Shown here piece by piece: positions 11,450 through 23,100 of a stretch of DNA of 64,000 nucleotides. Location of the stretch: assembly GCA_021292105.1 (NCBI GenBank), contig CM037867.1, forward strand, positions 17,682,386 through 17,746,385. The letters run 5' to 3'. The notes under the pieces were generated by a model, which ran no database searches, was not told the origin of the DNA, and saw only the letters and a program-made list of their open reading frames with translations. The stretch's first letter is position 1; the number at the start of each line of letters is the position of its first letter. The DNA is from Anadara kagoshimensis. Lineage: Eukaryota > Mollusca > Bivalvia > Arcoida > Arcidae. Both the position numbers and the translations under genes were made by a program.

Positions 11450-14003
11450 CTAAACAGCAAGATAAAATAAAAGAAACGTTGTGACAAATTTGCCAATGCT
11501 TATTATATTGACAACAATGTTTTTATTATGAAACACACATACACTTACAAAAAGCCATTTAACAACCTACATTATGCTATAACGTAGTTCCATTTTCCTT
11601 TCATTTACATGTAGCAGGCGTGAGCTAGACAGGAGTTGCTTACATTTCCGGAGCACCCGATCTTGCTTTCCCTGGTGGAAGTGCACCTGTTTAACTGAAT
11701 TTGTCAGTCTTCATTCAAAGTTTTTACTTTGTTTTTGGGGTTGTTATTCGGATATGGGCCGATTTGCTTGTAGTTGATTATTGATAAGTTTTCGTTTTGC
11801 GGGTACAAACTTATCTCTTCTACATTAATATCAGAAGTTGACTAAAAATATATACATGGAGTCAATAAAAAATCATGTTATATTTTGTAAAGACGCGTTT
11901 CTGCGAAGTTTCTTACCTAATATAACCAGGAGTCTCGTCAGGAGATTTATCGGCTCTCTGTGGGGGTGGTCTAGGGATAATCTGCCTGGCCAGCCTTCCT
12001 TCAAATGGTCTAGGTGGGTCGTACTGATTTATTGAATTTGGATACTAAAATTAAAAAGATAAAGACATATTATCACTATTTCATTAACAAAGTAAACATC
12101 ACAAATTGCCTCCTTATATGTATGTCCTCTGTAGCCAAAATGTTGGCTAATGTTCAACTCAGAAGATTGTCCAGGATTGGCACACACAGGTTATTATTTT
12201 ATAACAAAAATATTATTCTGGGGGCAAGGGCCTTTTTAAATTTGACACTCTTCGTGTACTTAACATGTCTTTAATCATTACTATTTTAAAAATATACTGT
12301 AAAGTCGCAAATATTTTCATGGGAATGAAATTTCGTTGTTTTTGTAATTTGAAAAAAACACATTAATTCTAGTATAAACGTAAATATTTATTAATCAAGG
12401 TTCAAAATGGGATTTTTTTAACAAAACACAATTCTTCGAAATTCACACCCAACGATATTTAAAATAAGACAACCACGAAATTCCAATCCCCACCAATACT
12501 GTTGATTCGATTTAACACGTTTGAAAATATTATCTAGTAGTAGTTACTATGGAACCTGGTAGACTTTCGTTCGATAATGTAGATGATTATCAGTGGTTAA
12601 TGCACTCTAATGAATAAAAGTTACTTTGGTGCACATTGACGAATATGAATTATTTGAATTTTCACTTAACGGTCATCGATGTTCATTATCGGTCGTTATT
12701 GCCTTCTGACGAATAAATTACATATTATACCAGTTTTAATTATTTTACAGCACTAGACGGCCGTTTCGGAATACAATTCCTCATCAGTAGTGCTTGGACC
12801 AAAAGTATGAAACCAAAATTATTTTGAAGATGTTGAAAAGCTACCCAAAGGATCAAAATATATTTTACCAAATTAAGCTAAGAAATTACTTAGCATGAGG
12901 GAGTATACCTTAGTTTTTGAGAAATTTCAAATTTTAAAAAGTGATTTTGGCACACATTATCGAAAACGGAATAACGATGGCTTACCAGATTATCATCTTC
13001 GATTCCGTATATGTTTGCTTTGTTAATCTTATCCTCCAGATTATCCAACTTTTTAGGATTTGAAGGTCCAATTCCGGTATGATTCAAATCATATGTCGTC
13101 TGCCACTGGTCACGTTCTACATTGCGCATGGCATTGGCTGTCCTCTCAGACACTTGAAGTTCCGGTGAGCGTTCCTGAATATTTGGTGCTACGGTTTTGG
13201 GCGGTATTGGATAGTATTGTTGTTTTCCGCCGTGTGCTTTTACCAGCTGTAAAACAAAAAAACAAGTTACGAGTTTGAAAATATGTTATACTATCTAGTT
13301 TAAATAAACATCTGCCTTCGTGATGGTAGGTTACTTTCTTATATTGTTACTATCGTTTGGTCGCTACATCAAAAAGTAACTTTAAAGTTAGCATTGTTTA
13401 GGTCAAGATGTAAATCCAATTATAAATGGGGCGACACTTAGATCCGTGACTTTTGGATATATTTGGATGTCACTTGGATCTGCAATCTGGGGAGGAATAA
13501 ATCCACCCAATATATCGTATTTTTATAGTCTTTGTTACAAACAGTATGAATGAATGGAATCTTAGGATTTTTAGCCTGTGCACTAGTAGTTTCAGGAATA
13601 TCATTTTCATTTGTACTTTTGAACCTGTTATATACATTAGCCTACTGATTTCCGGAGAATGATTTTCATTCGCACGTTTTCCTGTTGAACTATTATTTTC
13701 ATAAGACTAGTTTCTTTTTGATCTGTTTCGACCAAAGTACTGTAAAAACCTTTTTACTTACCTGATGGAATCCATCTTCTCCCATCCATTCCAGACCTCT
13801 CTTCTCGGAATCCTTGGGCAAAGCCTGGATTTCCCGTCTGTCTCCAGTACCTGAAATAAAGAATTGACATGTGCCAAATATGGTGGTTTGTACTTTTGCA
13901 TATGGTTACAATGCAGAACTGTTGAAAGTTTAACAAGAAGGTAACGAATTAGTGCTGAGTCGGCAGCCCATCTCTGTTCCCTGTTACCTACTTCTCTGAA
14001 GCT

Positions 14004-14061
<58 letters not shown>

Positions 14062-17000
14062 AATAGTTTCCTAAGGCCGTGCAATTCGCTTCAAAAGATC
14101 CACCTCAGAAACCATTATAACATTTGGTAACTCAGTAATGGTTCTGTGTTGCATAGTGACATGTATTTTAGGCAGAATAAGATAGTTTTGTCCCTAGCAA
14201 TCACTAGTTCATACGGGTAACATGCATAATACATATGAATAAGAGTAAAACATAAATGTATCATGTGGTCCACAAGAGTATTACGTGAAACCATGTAAGA
14301 AAGTTTGTGTATCAAATAATCAGAACTAGTTTTTTTTATTGGATATGAAACAATGAGAGTGCATTAATATCAATCAGCTGGCAAAGGGTGACAATAGTGT
14401 TATCTGATGACTGCAATATCGTGATGGAGAGGTTGTCACATGCTGACATTAATTTTGTAGGAAATTAGTTACATTTCATCTGATTGGAACACATTCAATA
14501 AAATGTGTTTTAATATACATGTATATGGGGTATAACAATATATATTTTTGTAGTATATACCTTTTGTTTTGTGGACAATTGTGACATGGTTACCAGTAGC
14601 CGGCATTTCAGCATTAATGGGTTGTTCTCTTCTAGCGTTGACACCACGTTTTGGGTCCTCCGAGGAGATGAAGTTTGGGAACACTGCATACCTTGGCATG
14701 TGAGATGAATAGGGATGTTCAGCAGGGAAATCCTTGTTGATAAGTATGTTTCTATGGAAATAATAAATTATAATTAAAGTCAGAAATAGTAAACATTACT
14801 GAATCGTATTTAACTGGTGGATGTTTTGTGTTCAACAAATAATATCAAAATGTTATAACTACTTAGAAAAAGTTCAATGTAAAGTTTAAGTGCCTTTTAT
14901 TTTCAATTTTGACTTCAAACATAGCGGATGTAGTTAGGTGCTTAACCTTACCGTGCAACTGTACTCAATTCCATTGTTGGAGAGTTGAGTTGAGTAATGA
15001 TGTTTAACGTCCCAGTCAAGAATATTTCACTTATATCGAGACGTCGCCAGCGTTAAGCGAAAGTGCAGAAATCTTGCTTGTGCGTTGCGCTGATGGCATT
15101 ATACAGCAGGGTTCTTTAGCGTGTCAAGCCCACCGTGATACGGGACCTCGTTTATTAGCTCACCTGACCAAAGGTCATGTGAGCTTATGGCATAGCGCAG
15201 CGTGTGTATGTGCGTGCGTGCGTGTGTGCGTGCGTGTGTGCGTCGTTAACACCTATTTTCGACTTCTCCTCTGAAACTACTGGACAGTTTTTAATGAAAC
15301 TTTGTCAGAAGTATATATGGGCTGGTGCAATTCAGATTTGTTCGTGGCGTTGCTATGGCTACCATAACTAGGTCAAGGTGACCTAGGGGTGCAAAAATCT
15401 TAAAAATCTTCTTCTCCGAAAGTACTGATTGGAGAAAAAATCTGATGTGATATTTGGCTTCTCTAGGGTCTTAAGCCTATAGTTTGTTCATTTTGTGAAA
15501 TTCGGATAAAAAATAGGTTAGGCGTTTTTGCGTTTAATTTTAAAAAAATCGTAAAATAGCTTCAAATTGTTATAACTTGACTATTTGACCAGGTAATGAC
15601 ATGAGGTTTTCAGTTTTGACATCTTCTTGTTAGTATCTTTAAAATGAGGTCAAGGTCAATTGTGAAGGTCGTGACCTAATTTTTTTTACCTCTGATTATA
15701 ATTATTATCTCGAAAACTATAAACATTTTGTATAGGCATGTATATTAGAATGTTGTAGGTATTGATACGACGATCATTTTGATGTATAGAAAAAGGTCAT
15801 GGGTTCAAAGGTCAAGGTCACAGATGTGAAACAATACCGAAATGGTTAATTATCTCGAAAACTATAAACATTTTGTATAGGCATGTATATTAGAATGTTG
15901 TAGGTATTGATACAACGCTCAATTTGATGTATAGAAAAAGGTCATAGGTTCAAAGGTCAAGGTCACAGATGTGAAACAATACCGAAATGGTTAATTATCT
16001 CGAAAACTATAAACTTTTTGTATAGGCATGTATATTAGAATGTTGTAGGTATTGATACAACGATCATTTTGATGTATAGAAAAAGGTCATAGGTTCAAAG
16101 GTCAAGGTCACAGATGTGAAACAATACCGAAATGGGTAATTATCTCGAAAACTATAAACTTTTTGTATAGGCATGTATATTAGAATGTTGTAGGTATTGA
16201 TACAACGAACATTTTGATGTATAGAGAAAGGTCATGGGTTCAAAGGTCAAGGTCACAGATGCGAATCAATACCGAAATGGTTAATTATCTCGAAAACTAT
16301 AAACTTTTTGTATAGGCATGTATATTAGAATGTTGTAGGTATTGATACAACGATCATTTTGATGTATAGAAAAAGGTCATGGGTTCAAAGACCAAGGTCA
16401 CAGATGGGAAACAGTACCGAAATGGTTAATTTTCTCGAAAACTATAAAATTTTTGTATAAGCATGTATATTAGAATGTTGTAGGTATTGATACAACGATC
16501 ATTTTGATGTATAGAAAAAGGTCATGGGTTCAAAGGTCAAGGTCACAGATGCGAAACAATACCGAAATGGTTAATTATCTCGAAAACTATAAACTTTTTG
16601 GATAGGCATGTATAATAGAATGTTGTAGGTATTGATACAGCGATCATTTTGATGTATAGAAAAAGGTCATAGGTTCAAAGGTCAAGGTCACTGATGCAAA
16701 ACGATACCGAAATGGTTAATTATCTCGAAAACTATAAACTTTTTGTATAGGCATGTATATTAGAATGTTGTAGGTATTGATACAACGATCATTTTGATGT
16801 ATAGAAAAAGGTCATGGGTTCAAAGGTCAAGGTCACAGATGGGAAACAGAACCGAAATCGTTAATTATCTCGAAAACTATAAAATTTTTGTATAAGCATG
16901 TATATTAGAATGTTGTAGGTATTGATACAACGATCATTTTGATGTATAGAAAAAGGTCATGGGTTCAAAGGTCAAGGTCACAGATGTGAAACAATACTGA

Positions 17001-20000
17001 AATGGTTAATTATCTCGAAAACTATAAACTTTTTGTATAGGCATGTATATTAGAATGTTGTAGGTATTGATACAATGGTTATCATGTAGTAAAGAAAAAA
17101 GTCATTGGGTTTAGTATTTATGTTTTCTTTAAATCTATCAGCTAGCCATTAGTTATCAGGTGAGCGTATAAGGCCCATGGGCCTCTTGTTTTAAGTTCCC
17201 ATCCGAAAGAACCGTGACTTTCATTTCGTAATGCCGAGTGCTTGGCGAAAGAACAGTCACTACCCATTTTCAAGTCTTAGGTCATCCCGGCCGGGATTCG
17301 AACCCACAATCTCCCACTTACGGAGCGAGCACTCTACCAACTGAGCTACCGAAGTGGTTAATTCCATTGTGGGAGCGTTTAACTTAATGTGCTAGCTTTC
17401 ATAGTTTTTTCTTTACTTGATATGGACGTGGATCGGTATGTTTGTGTTTGATTGGAACACAAATAATATCTCGAAGAGAAACAGAGAGAGAGACCAGACT
17501 TACCCCATTGTGCTGTCTTGTGGCTTTGGTAATCTGAAACAATAATAAGGGATATAAGAAAAATTCAAAATGATGTAAAACTTATAATAAAATATACTTC
17601 CATCAGACAGAATAAATCGTTACGATACTGAAAAATTTTAATACAGTATGTGTGTATATGTATGGTAAATTTCAATTTTTTATATCGGGTGAGAATATTT
17701 GTTTTTGAAAAATAAGGTCTTCTATATATCCAGACCAACAAGATGTTTTGCTCCTTTATGAGAAAGCATGGATTTTGTTCTAATTTTATACATCCAATCT
17801 CTCATAACCTCAGATCCGTTCCTTTACTTAAATCTGGTACCAAATTAGAGAAATTATGGTGTCAAATTTATTGTCAATTAATTAAATAGTATTTATTTGA
17901 ATTCTTCTGCATTTTATCCACAACTTTTCTCTAAATATATTTAACACGCCTTTATAAAACTTTATAGATAAAATCTTTGGGTGATGTAGATGTGAAATTG
18001 ATTATAAAATGGGGTTCGCTGCTGTACCACGCGATACCTTCTCACGTGTTTGTGAAACGCTTGTTGACATGGAATCGCACAATATGACGCTTTCCTGTAA
18101 AAACTACGTTATTCCGGGAATTTGTAACGTTGACGTTTTCCAAAATGTTCCGCACAAACGTTAAGAGGTATTGACCACGTGGTACGGCGGCGAACCCCAT
18201 TTTATTTTGATAATGCACATGTTTCAAGGACAATTTTGAAGTGGCATCCCATTTCATTTATATCGTTTTTTATTTATTTAACAATATGCAAATTCGATTA
18301 CCATTATTTTTCGCCAGAGTTATCTAGTCGAAATCAAGTAAAAAAAATCGAAATTAAAGAATGGTTGTCAAATTAAAACCAGCCCTAAGTTTTAACATTG
18401 TTGTTTTCCGTTGCGGAAAAACGCATACATTAGTTTTATTACCGCTCTTTGTGTTTAAAACATATGCATTAATAAACGCATTAAGTTTTATGTACGGTTT
18501 TATAAACGTGTTAACTTAATCCCAACAAACATTCATAAATATGTGTTTAATCATCTGTAGCGACCCCGATTAAACTGATTGAACCTTTTAAAGACTATTT
18601 ATGAGGTCTGGTCGAGGTAATTTTAAAAGACCCCTTGGAGAGTTGAGTTTAGTGAATTGGTCTCAATTACTGGTACTTGACATTGTTAAACTGAAAAGAC
18701 TTTTAATTTTACGTTTTTTATTTAAAAATTTTAAAAGTAAAACAATTAAATGAATTAGTAGTTAGTACATGTAGTTTCACATTTTATCTTAAGTCCATCA
18801 AAAATACGCCTTTTATGGACTTCGGGTTTTAGTGGAAAACATAAGGGCTAGCTGGAAAGCTAATTTTAATTACTGTAAACCTATTTAATTTGGCGTGTAT
18901 TTATTTTCGCGGTATAAGAAATTGAGACATATCCGCGTAGTCAAATAATCGCGTTTTTTGAAATATGCACTATAACACAATAATCATAATATAATTTTCG
19001 CTAGTTATTAATTTTCGCACAAAACAAACGACTACGAAATAAGCGAAAAATAGTATACCGCGAAAATAAAAACGTTTACAGTATCTAATATTTTGATTTT
19101 TCTGTCGAATTTACGGCAAAACTCGCCTTAACCGGTCACACAAGGCAGATTACATCATTGCTAGAAGTTGAATAGCAAGACGAATGGGTTTAACAGAAAT
19201 GACTGTGAAACAGGGGCATACATAGCCCGTTATCAAACTCGCTTGAATAAATTTTAAAATATATTCCTTATACCATGGATCAGAACAACCTTAATCCCAA
19301 TTATGTATTATCCCAGTATTAAGATAATCCAGTTGTTAGAAACAATAATGAGTTTAAAATTGAACACGAATTCTACGGATCCATTTAATTTCTTTGGACA
19401 ACCCGGATCATGTTTATTTTTTTAATTACACATTAATTGCTCTCGGCGTTGTAAAACGTGAAAATCTTTCCACTGAAATATAAATATTTATAAAATTCCT
19501 TTATGATACACCAATCGTTGAAATTAACACCTTTCAAGTGTTAATTCTTTGCGGCCATCTAAATGATTTTAAATCGTTTGAACTATGTTTAAAAATTTCA
19601 AATAAAACGGTGCCGATTCCAGTTTTGCTCTTCGGCTTAATACATGTATCAATTGACAATGAATATATCCAAGATTGCTGGTAAAACAAACAATGACGGA
19701 AAGCAATCTTAACATTTTTATAATTTTCAATTTAAAATCACTAGTTTTTTAATAAGTAGACTGCTGCTTAGAATACGAATGCCCCTTCCTATAGATAAAT
19801 CGTATGCCGCATTGTGTAATTATTCGTGTTACACTCCGCATCACTCATCAGTAGATAGGGTAAAGAAGGGTGATTGATTTATTGAATGTGGTTTTACATC
19901 CAGTCAAGAATATTTCACTTATATCGAGACGTCACCAGTTATAGGTGAAGTGGCATAAATTTTGATCGTTGTAGTGCGCTCAGAGCAATGCATATAAAAG

Positions 20001-20145
20001 GGGTCACAGGGATAAGAGTCAATGGGTGTGTGATATATGTAACTAATAAATACTTACAATTCATCATTACTTCTACGTTACTTAACTTCAGTTTGGTCAG
20101 TGTATAATATTGGTCTACAGGTTCTCCCCTAAAATAGAAAATATA

Positions 20146-20182
<37 letters not shown>

Positions 20183-23100
20183 CTTACAAACTTCATTCTA
20201 TTGTTTAGTTAGTAATTTTGATTTTTCTGCAAACTTGTTTATTTATCCCATGGTAAACAGGTTAATTTTTAACAACCTCAGACCTAACAGTTTAAACGTT
20301 TTTAAAATAATCTTTATTGGCGATGGCGATAAATAAAAACATAAATTAAAAATTTAGTGCAGTATATGCTTTATATATATACATGTATTATATTCATACT
20401 GTCACCTCGTTTATTGTGCTATATAATACACGGTCTTAAGGTCGGTATTAAGATCGATATCTGTTGCTGTGTGACGTCACGGTTGCTAGGCAATAAATAC
20501 CAGGTGATAGTCAGTTAGCGTCAATACAGCTCGTTACAAGCTGTGTTATAAATGTATTTGATACACATTTGATACACAAGTTATGATATTTTTTGTATGA
20601 ATTTGTGAAACCAGAATGTCGCTAGCAACGTTTGACAGTAATCAACGACGGAGGAAACCAAACCTTAGCAGACGACAACAGGACATTTTACTACAGGAAG
20701 TGGTGAATAATCAAGACCTTTTGTTTGCTGATCCACATTCAACCCAGTATAACGACATGAAACTGATTGTATGGGAGCAAATAACGGACAAAATTAATCA
20801 GGTAGATCCTAATGGTGAAGTACGGTCGCCGTTTACTGTCAGAAGAAAATGGATTAACTGGTTAAGTTTTGCGAAAAAGAAAGCCGAGGTTTATAAAAAG
20901 AAAGTAGAAACAGGCGAACCGTGTACTAATACGGACTATCTTACACCTATTGAAATAGTATTCTTAAAATAGCTAGAGACAGGAATATAAACACAGGGGG
21001 ACAAGGGACGGATCAAGTGATGTTATAAGGGATGATGGTTTGCGAGTACATTATCAGACGGAAGTGATTCTATAGAGGGATCTGCGCATGCGCCAATTGA
21101 AATTAAACAAGAGAGCCACGACGATTCTCTGTTGGAACTGTGTGAAATTAGTAGTGACGACCACCATAATTCTTGGGATCAAAACGAGGCATCGGTAACA
21201 GAAACACCCCAAAGTAGGACAGATATGCGCCAGGTGCGCCATCAACAACAAAATATTTTAAAGGAACAGGTGTCTTCAATCACGTTCGCAACTCCTGACA
21301 CGTCAGATTTTGCGGAATCAGAAGTTGTTATAAACCGTGCTCCGTATCCAACGGCAGTGTTTGCTTCACAACGCTCTCAATCACAAAATATAAACACTGT
21401 GTCAAACAATGGACAATCGACGTCGGCGACGACAAATATTGTCGATCGAACGTCTATGGAAAACGATATAGTACGGAAAAGGAGGAAGATGGTACATTCA
21501 AGTGATGATTATGTGAATGACGAAATGTTGTCAGTTCAAAAAGAACGATTGGAAGTTGAGAAGAAGCGACTGAGAGTAGAAGAGAAAAGATTAAAAATTG
21601 AGGAAGAAAGGTTACGTATAGAAACGGAGAGATTTGAAATGGAACGTAAGAAGATGACTCATCTTCTAGCTTTGACATAGCCCTCGTGGCAAATGCGATT
21701 TATTTTAAATGGAAACTTTTTATCAATCAAAGATTATATTTTAATTGACGTTTCGCCGACCACGCCCACAATGTTCCGACACTGGCCGCCATCACGGTAC
21801 CAAAGCAGCGTCAAGGCAACCAATGACGTACTAGTGCCAGTGACGTCATTAAACGGCACAATTTAGCCCGAGTTTTTAATCTTTTTGTGTCTAACTCAAG
21901 CATGCCGGGCCTTTGTCGGAACATTGTGGGCGTGGCCAACCATCCTTCAATTAGAGTTGTATTTTGCTCGTATATATAGAAGAAAGCGTCAATGTTTTAC
22001 AGTACAGACCTGTCGAAAGTTTAACACTGACTAACGAAAAGAAATTGAATTTCGGCTGTCGAAAACTCAAGGTATTGATAGCTATTGTTCGAAAATCTGG
22101 CGGGAGATATTAAGTTATTGCCCACAAGCTACCGATTTATAGATATTCGGCAATAATGGGTTAGCCTAGTGTTAAACTTTCGACAGGTCTGTACGTTACT
22201 TCAATATTGGCCGACTGTAAATCGAAAACTTTTCGCGATTACATTATTTTCGTGTAATTTCACGTGAGTAACAAAACATAAAAATAAAACATTGGCGAAC
22301 ATTTAAGTCTGTTATAGTTTCCAGAAAAGTATACTGTCCAGTATCCGATGACGTTAAATTAGAAGTGCGCAAAATATCGATTCTAGCGAAAATTTCTCTA
22401 TTTATATTGTAATGACACGCATTTTTTCATAATCAAAAGTAGCATCTGGCAGGTAGCAGATTAATCAATGTTAAAAACAAATATTTACAAGTCCTCTTTC
22501 AGATAAGCCAATGCCTTGTTTAATTAAAAATCCAAGATTTTATATATCAAAATAAAAAAATGTGTTCTAATCTAAAAGCATTGTTGTATTTCAAGGTTTA
22601 TCATGAGAGCGGAGTAACGGTGCCTTACGTCATAGTCAAGATTGTTTCACTTATATCGAGCCTGTGAATTTTGGGATGGTAGTGTGGAGTTTTGCACACG
22701 ATCAAGATTATTCCCCTTATACCTTGAGAAGTGTAATGGAATTGCATTGAGTAATGGTGTTTAACGTCCCAGTCAAGATTATTTCACTTATATCAAGACG
22801 TCGCCAGCTATAGGCGAAGGTGCAGAATTTTGCCTGTAGGTTGTGCTGATGGCATTATACAGAAGGGTTCTTTATCGTGCCAAGCCTAACAAAACACGGG
22901 ACCTCGTTCATTTAAAGTTCCCATCCGAAATAACCGTGTTTTTCATTTCGTAATACAGAGTGCTTGGCAAAAGAACAGTCACTACCCACTTTAAAGTCTT
23001 GGGTCAGACCCGGCCGGGGTTTAAACCTACGACCTCCCACTTACGAAGCGAGCACTCTTCCAACTGAGCTACCGCAGTGGTCTAGAGGTGTAATGGAGAC

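Larger units (their letters stand above)
15155..17188 (+). mobile_element. Helitron-like non-autonomous element with tandem core
   Basis: Removing 15155-17188 rebuilds the SINE exactly (CCTCGTTTA + TTTTAAG, as at 45015-45033), so the insertion is precise, without target duplication, between A and T. The 5' end has a hairpin (AGCTCACCTGACC / GGTCATGTGAGCT). The 3' end has the palindrome AGGCCCATGGGCCT (17171-17184) followed by CTTG. Terminal hairpins without target duplication point to helitron or helentron relatives. I recognise the TTAGCTCACCTG...GGCCTCTTG ends as a very abundant bivalve repeat. The core is a 145-bp tandem array. No helicase ORF is present, so it would depend on another element. 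It lies in SPMIP4 intron 3. Confidence 0.7.
14982..17372 (-). mobile_element. tRNA-derived SINE family A, split by a 2-kb insertion
   Basis: The two halves, 14982-15154 and 17189-17372, rejoin into one full SINE like that at 44852-45212. On the minus strand the tRNA-like head reads GGTAGCTCAGTTGGTAGAGT (A box) and GGGTTCGAATCCC (B box). The body includes CGACGTCTCGATATAAGTG and the end GGGACGTTAAACATCATTAC. Other copies: 22735-23092, 34315-34632, 44852-45212, 46005-46320, 56160-56510 (minus) and 39403-39695, 42056-43030 (plus), plus fragments at 19870-19990, 55430-55700 and 57680-57930. Confidence 0.85.

Noticed and set aside
15690-17080. CRISPR-like regular repeat spacing
   Set aside because: The whole 145-bp unit is repeated without unique spacers, and this is animal DNA.
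20616-20972. A functional stand-alone 118-residue Myb/SANT protein
   Set aside because: The coiled-coil half of the same family follows directly in another frame, so a split gene is the simpler reading, although a short product cannot be excluded.
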